This document shows positions 5,879-9,616 of a DNA stretch of 9,616 bases, one piece after another. The position numbers and the translations under genes are program-made. Location of the stretch: positions 1-9,616 of the forward strand of contig CAJMLC010000068.1 in assembly GCA_905214155.1 (NCBI GenBank). Direction: 5' to 3'. This DNA comes from an uncultured bacterium. GTDB taxonomy: Bacteria > Bacillota > Clostridia > Oscillospirales > Oscillospiraceae. The first letter of the stretch is position 1. Each line of letters opens with the position of its first letter. The notes beneath the pieces are model-generated. The model did no database searches, was not told the DNA's origin, and was given only the letters and a program-made list of their open reading frames with translations.

Positions 5879-7159
5879 ATGAACGAACAGGTAAAAATGC
5901 TGCATGACGAAATACCGGATTATCCCGTTCGGGGAACGGATTTTTACAAGGAAAACTGCTATTGGGTCTCCATGCACAATAAGGAGCTGGTAGATACGTC
6001 CGCCGACCCGGAGTTTGTCGGCATTCACGATGTGACGCTGCGCGACGGTGAGCAGTCTCCCGGCGTTACCTTCCTGGAGGATGAGCGTGTTGAGATCGCA
6101 AAAACGCTCGATGAGCTGGGCGTTACGCGTATTGAGGCGGGTATGCCCGCCGTGTCCGACGTTGTGGCGAGAAGCCTGACGCGCATTGCGCATGCCGGAC
6201 TCAAATCCAAGGTATACGGATTTGCCAGAGCTACGGAGAAGGATGTCCGACTGGTGCTTGACAGCGGTGCGGACGGCATCGTGATCGAGCACTGTGTCAA
6301 CCCGCTGAAATGCAAATACGGTTATGATCTGACCCCGGAAAAGCTGGTGAGCCGGATGGTGAATGCGATCCGCTCCGCCAAGCAGAGCGGGCTTCGAACT
6401 GTATTTATGGGCTGGGACTGGTTCCGGACGCCGATCGAGTTTACACACTGGCTGGTGGAGGCGATCCTCAATGAAACGGAGCTGGACGGTCTGACAATCG
6501 TGGACACGGTCGGTTCGACGCTGCCGGAGGCCGTGGAGGAAATGCTCCGCCGGTTCCACCAGTGGTATCCGCAGTTGGAGCTGGAGTTCCATGGACACAA
6601 CGACTTTAACCTCGGCAATGCCTGCGCATTGGCCGCAATCCGTGGCGGCGCGCGTGTGGTTCACGCGGCGATGAACGGCCTCGGCGAACGCACAGGCAAT
6701 GTGGCGACAGAGGAAATCGGCCTGTGCCTGGAGGTGCTAAAGGGAATCCACACGGGCCTTGACCTGACAAAGATCGACCGTGCGTCGAGAATGATCGCCG
6801 AGGTCAGCAAGGTGCCGATTCATCCCAAGAAGCCGGTGCTGGGCGTTATGAACTATACAATCGAATCCGGCGTCGCGACGCATCTGTCCCTGAAGCTTGG
6901 CGATCGGGAGCCGCATCCGAGCAACGGAACGATCCTGCCGGAGCTGATCGGCCGCGAGGGCGGAGAGATCACGGCTTACGGAAAGAACAGCGGCGCGTCG
7001 TCGATTAATCTGTTCCTGAAGCGGCATGGCCTGTCTGCGGATAAGGAGCAGGTGGATCAGGTCCTGAAAATGGTCAAGCAGGAGGCATTCATTACCAAGG
7101 CGATGGTGCCGGATGAAACCGTCATGTACTTTGTCAAAAAAGTACTGGCACAGCAGTGA
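5879..7159 (+). CDS. DRE-TIM acyl-CoA C-C bond enzyme (LeuA/NifV/citramalate-synthase-like)
   Basis: A 426-residue enzyme of the HMGL-like/DRE-TIM metallolyase family. After a 45-residue N-terminal extension come HDVTLRDGEQSPGV (50-63; Arg55, Asp56), the metal pair in FHGHND (His238, His240) and MNGLGERTGN (265-274). DGEQ-SPG is the signature of the Claisen-condensing branch (isopropylmalate, homocitrate, citramalate, Re-citrate synthases) rather than HMG-CoA lyase. The regulatory LeuA C-terminal domain is absent; the protein ends after the accessory subdomain, as in NifV-type enzymes. In that subdomain the conserved ESGIH reads ESGVATH (329-335) and GKHSG reads GKNSG (368-372), so two conserved His are replaced. 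GAGG at 5868-5871 lies 7 bases before ATG. Neighbours are catabolic CoA genes with no leuBCD or nif genes, so leucine or nitrogenase roles are unlikely. It may condense or cleave an acyl-CoA in the pathway. Confidence 0.85.
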   Translation: MNEQVKMLHDEIPDYPVRGTDFYKENCYWVSMHNKELVDTSADPEFVGIHDVTLRDGEQSPGVTFLEDERVEIAKTLDELGVTRIEAGMPAVSDVVARSLTRIAHAGLKSKVYGFARATEKDVRLVLDSGADGIVIEHCVNPLKCKYGYDLTPEKLVSRMVNAIRSAKQSGLRTVFMGWDWFRTPIEFTHWLVEAILNETELDGLTIVDTVGSTLPEAVEEMLRRFHQWYPQLELEFHGHNDFNLGNACALAAIRGGARVVHAAMNGLGERTGNVATEEIGLCLEVLKGIHTGLDLTKIDRASRMIAEVSKVPIHPKKPVLGVMNYTIESGVATHLSLKLGDREPHPSNGTILPELIGREGGEITAYGKNSGASSINLFLKRHGLSADKEQVDQVLKMVKQEAFITKAMVPDETVMYFVKKVLAQQ

Positions 7160-7168
7160 GGAACGGCA

Positions 7169-7909
7169 ATGGGCAGATTGGATGGAAAAGCGGCGATCGT
7201 TACCGGGTCCGCACGTGGGATCGGCTTTGGAATTGCCCGCGTTTTGTGTGCGGAGGGAGCAAGGGTGCTGATCGCCGATATGAACGAGGACGCAGCGGCG
7301 CAGGCGGCTGAAAAGCTGCGTGCGGAGGGAGCAGAGGCTTCGCACCTCGCAATGAATGTAAGCAGCCGAAGCGATGCGCAGAGGCTGGTCGAGACTGCGT
7401 TGGCGCGCTTTGGTGCGCTTCATATTCTGGTCAACAACGCCGGTATCAACCGGGACGCCATGCTCCACAAAATGACGATGGAGCAGTGGGACAGCGTCAT
7501 CAGTGTCAATCTGACGGGCGTGTTCAACTGCACGCAGGCGGCATTCTGCTATATGCGTGAGCAGGGCTATGGAAGGATCATCAATATTTCGTCCGCCGGA
7601 TGGCAGGGAAATATTGGCCAGGCTAACTATGCGGCAGCAAAGGCCGGTGTGATCGGTCTGACGAAAACGACGGCCAAGGAGGGGGCGAAAAAGGGCGTTA
7701 CCTGCAATGCGATATGCCCCGGCTTTATTGAGACGGACATGACACGAGGCGTGCCGGAAAAGGTTTGGGATATCATGGTTTCTAAAATCCCGATGGGCTA
7801 TGTCGGAAAGCCGGAGGATATCGGAAGGGCTGCGGCATTCCTTGCCTCGGACGATGCGGCGTATATCACGGCGGAGGTTTTGAACGTCGGCGGCGGCATG
7901 GTGCTGTGA
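7169..7909 (+). CDS. FabG-like short-chain dehydrogenase (probable 3-hydroxyacyl-CoA/3-oxoacyl reductase)
   Basis: A 246-residue classical SDR, normal length. It has the dinucleotide-binding TGSARGIG (12-19), the NNAG structural motif (89-92) and a catalytic set in ISSAGWQGNIGQANYAAAK: Ser141, Tyr154 and Lys158, followed by NAICPGFIETDM. The basic residue in SARGIG (Arg16) is typical of NADPH-preferring FabG/PhaB enzymes, though an acidic Asp after the second strand (IADM) may favour NAD(H). Cofactor is therefore open. FabG-type SDRs interconvert 3-oxoacyl and 3-hydroxyacyl thioesters, or oxidise other secondary alcohols. GAGGAA at 7158-7163 overlaps the previous stop and serves ATG 7169, so it is co-translated with the DRE-TIM gene. 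A thiolase follows 32 bases later. A 3-hydroxyacyl-CoA oxidation feeding the thiolase is the simplest reading. No fab genes surround it, so a housekeeping FabG is less likely. Confidence 0.87.
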   Translation: MGRLDGKAAIVTGSARGIGFGIARVLCAEGARVLIADMNEDAAAQAAEKLRAEGAEASHLAMNVSSRSDAQRLVETALARFGALHILVNNAGINRDAMLHKMTMEQWDSVISVNLTGVFNCTQAAFCYMREQGYGRIINISSAGWQGNIGQANYAAAKAGVIGLTKTTAKEGAKKGVTCNAICPGFIETDMTRGVPEKVWDIMVSKIPMGYVGKPEDIGRAAAFLASDDAAYITAEVLNVGGGMVL

Positions 7910-7941
7910 GGCCGCAATTCTGAAAGGAAGGGCTTATACAA

Positions 7942-9144
7942 ATGAAGGATCAGATTGTTATTGTTTCTGGCGCCAGAACGGCGATCGGTAAATTCGGCGG
8001 TTCCCTGAAGGACTTCGAGGCATCGGATCTCGGCGCGATTGCGATCAGGGCTGCTCTGGAGCGGGTGCAGCTTGCGCCGGATCAGATCGACGAGGTGGTC
8101 ATGGGCTGCGTAGGAACGGCTGCGGAGAATGCGTTTATGGCGCGGCTCTGCTCCGTTAAGGCAGGGATTCCGTATGAAGCCGGTGCGCAGACCGTAAACC
8201 GCCTGTGCTCATCCGGCTTGCAGGCAATCGTGACGGCGGCCATGGAAATCGAATGCGGCTTTGCCGAGCGCGTAGTGGCAGGCGGCGCGGAAAGCATGAC
8301 GAATATTCCATTCTATCTGCGCCATGCCAGATTCGGTTATCGACTGAGCAACGGCAAGCTTGAGGACGGCCTCCTGACGGCGCTTGCCGATCCGTTCCAG
8401 GGGTATCAGATGGGCATTACTGCGGAGAACATTGCCGAGCGCTACGGAATTACCCGCGCCGATCAGGATGCGTATGCGGTACAGAGCCAGAAGCGCGCGG
8501 CGGCAGCCCGGGCGGCAGGACTGTTCCGGGACGAGATTGTTCCGGTCGAGGTCAAGGTTGGGAAGAAGCAGACGGCGGTTTTTGACAGCGACGAATTCAT
8601 CCGCGAGGATTCCTCCGTGGAGGCGCTGTCCAAGCTGCGTCCGGCATTTAAGGAAAATGGTACAGTCACGGCTGGAAATTCCTCCGGGATCAACGATGGC
8701 GGCGCGGCGGTGGTAATGATGCGCAAGGAGGATGCGCTTGCACGCGGTCTAAGGCCCATTGTTCGCTTTGTGGACGCGGCGGTTGCGGGCGTGGATCCTG
8801 CCTATATGGGTACGGGACCCATCCCGGCGATTAGAAAGCTGCTGCAAAAGACCGGACTGAGCGCGGCGGATGTCGGACTGTATGAGCTGAACGAAGCGTT
8901 CGCGGCGCAGGCGCTTGTCTGCATCCGGGAGCTTGGGCTGGATATGGATACGGTCAATGTGAACGGCAGCGGTATTTCAATCGGACATCCGATCGGCTGC
9001 ACCGGCGCGATGATTACGATTAAGCTGATGAATGAAATGATGCGCCGCCATGTGCGCTATGGAATTGCGTCGCTTTGCATTGGGGGAGGACAGGGACTTG
9101 CCGTTCTGTTTGAGCTTTGCGGCGAAAACGAAACCCCAGAATAA
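7942..9144 (+). CDS. Thiolase (acetyl-CoA C-acyltransferase)
   Basis: A 400-residue thiolase of usual length with all catalytic elements. They are the acyl-accepting Cys89 in NRLCSSG, the NEAF motif (317-320), His349 in SIGHPIGCTGA and the proton-shuttling Cys379 in CIGGGQG. It cleaves 3-ketoacyl-CoA with CoA to acetyl-CoA and a shortened acyl-CoA, or condenses two acetyl-CoA in reverse. AAGGAAGGG at 7924-7932 precedes ATG 7942. Its position between an SDR and a CoA-transferase points to a short beta-oxidation-like or butyrate-type branch. The specific chain length cannot be told from sequence alone. Nothing is missing or truncated, so it should be active. Confidence 0.95.
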   Translation: MKDQIVIVSGARTAIGKFGGSLKDFEASDLGAIAIRAALERVQLAPDQIDEVVMGCVGTAAENAFMARLCSVKAGIPYEAGAQTVNRLCSSGLQAIVTAAMEIECGFAERVVAGGAESMTNIPFYLRHARFGYRLSNGKLEDGLLTALADPFQGYQMGITAENIAERYGITRADQDAYAVQSQKRAAAARAAGLFRDEIVPVEVKVGKKQTAVFDSDEFIREDSSVEALSKLRPAFKENGTVTAGNSSGINDGGAAVVMMRKEDALARGLRPIVRFVDAAVAGVDPAYMGTGPIPAIRKLLQKTGLSAADVGLYELNEAFAAQALVCIRELGLDMDTVNVNGSGISIGHPIGCTGAMITIKLMNEMMRRHVRYGIASLCIGGGQGLAVLFELCGENETPE

Positions 9145-9154
9145 GGAGAATGTG

Positions 9155-9616
9155 ATGAAAAAGCCTGTAATCATGACAGCGCGGGAGGCTTGCGGCCATA
9201 TTCGTGATGGAGCAGTGATTGTCAACACGGGAATGCTGCTCGCGGCAAACGCAGAGGCTGTCTTGACCGCTATGGAGGAATCCTTTTTACAGACAAGACA
9301 TCCAAGCGGGCTGACGCTGATGCATTCGTCGTCACAGAGCGACCGGGTCGGCGGCATTGAGCATCTCGCGCATCCGGGAATGGTAGATCGGATGATCGGA
9401 AGCCATTGGGGTCTGGCGCCGAAGTGGATGCGCTGCATCGCAGACAACGAGATCTGCGCTTACAATATCCCGCAGGGCCAGATGACGCATCTGCTGCGCA
9501 GTATGGCCTGCGGCGAGTACGGAAACGTTACGAAGGTCGGCTTGGGAACGTTCATAGATCCTCGCATAGAGGGCGGAAAGATGAACGAAAAGGCGCGTCA
9601 GCGGGAGGATATTTAT
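9155..9616 (+). CDS. Acyl-CoA:acetate/3-ketoacid CoA-transferase, YdiF/propionate type (N-terminal part)
   Basis: Open from ATG 9155 (AAGGAG at 9143-9148, 6-base spacing; the site overlaps the thiolase stop) to the last base, 154 codons. Family I members are about 520 residues, so roughly two thirds lies outside. Diagnostic stretches are IGSHWGLAPK (81-90), AYNIPQGQMTHLLR (102-115) and TKVGLGTFIDPRIEGGK, all typical of the YdiF/propionate CoA-transferase N-terminal domain. It moves CoA between carboxylic acids, for example from acetyl-CoA to the pathway acid, via a glutamyl-CoA thioester; the catalytic Glu lies in the unseen part. Near the N-terminus the usual Gly-rich 'GGF.GNGHPEALL' reads NTGMLLAANAEAVL (24-37), an uncommon variant. 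It is last in the visible operon and would activate or release the pathway acid. Confidence 0.87.
   Translation, partial: MKKPVIMTAREACGHIRDGAVIVNTGMLLAANAEAVLTAMEESFLQTRHPSGLTLMHSSSQSDRVGGIEHLAHPGMVDRMIGSHWGLAPKWMRCIADNEICAYNIPQGQMTHLLRSMACGEYGNVTKVGLGTFIDPRIEGGKMNEKARQREDIY

Noticed and set aside
5879..7159. Annotation as leucine-pathway leuA or nitrogenase nifV
   Set aside because: No leuBCD, lysine or nif genes are adjacent, the LeuA regulatory domain is absent, and two conserved accessory His are replaced. Only the superfamily is safe.

Overview
The window carries one long run of co-directional (+ strand) catabolic genes. It follows the tail of an unrelated upstream gene and a gene-poor regulatory gap. 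Very strong GGAGG-type ribosome binding sites, tight operon spacing, moderately GC-rich third codon positions and fermentation-style CoA chemistry suggest an anaerobic Firmicute (Clostridia or Negativicutes, for example a gut or rumen species). The species cannot be named from the sequence. No rRNA, tRNA, CRISPR array, insertion sequence or phage gene was seen.

Layout. Positions 1-99 look like the 3' end of an upstream CDS, possibly a LysR-type regulator (weak call), closed by a clear intrinsic terminator at 167-210. Positions 211-583 have no convincing gene. They hold an AT-rich stretch, a plausible sigma-A promoter (431-459) and two near-identical small palindromes about five helical turns apart. 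Module A follows: a GntP/IT-superfamily-like permease (584-1858), a hydantoinase/5-oxoprolinase HyuA-type ATPase (1942-4086), a two-domain cupin (4122-4892) and a DUF6282/amidohydrolase-like metal hydrolase (4911-5813). A hairpin at 5822-5861 separates it from module B: a LeuA/NifV-type DRE-TIM enzyme (5879-7159), a FabG-like short-chain dehydrogenase (7169-7909), a thiolase (7942-9144) and a family I CoA-transferase cut by the window edge (9155-9616).

How they may work together (inference). The permease imports an organic acid or cyclic amide/lactam/lactone. The HyuA-type ATPase, cupin and DUF6282 hydrolase prepare and open it. The CoA-transferase, dehydrogenase and thiolase turn the product into acyl-CoA and acetyl-CoA units, with the DRE-TIM enzyme making or breaking a C-C bond to an acyl-CoA. 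The substrate is not identifiable from sequence. Unusual points are a HyuA-type protein with no HyuB partner in view and altered phosphate-binding motifs, a LeuA-like enzyme without leucine genes and with changed conserved His positions, and a small hairpin plus short ORF in front of that enzyme.
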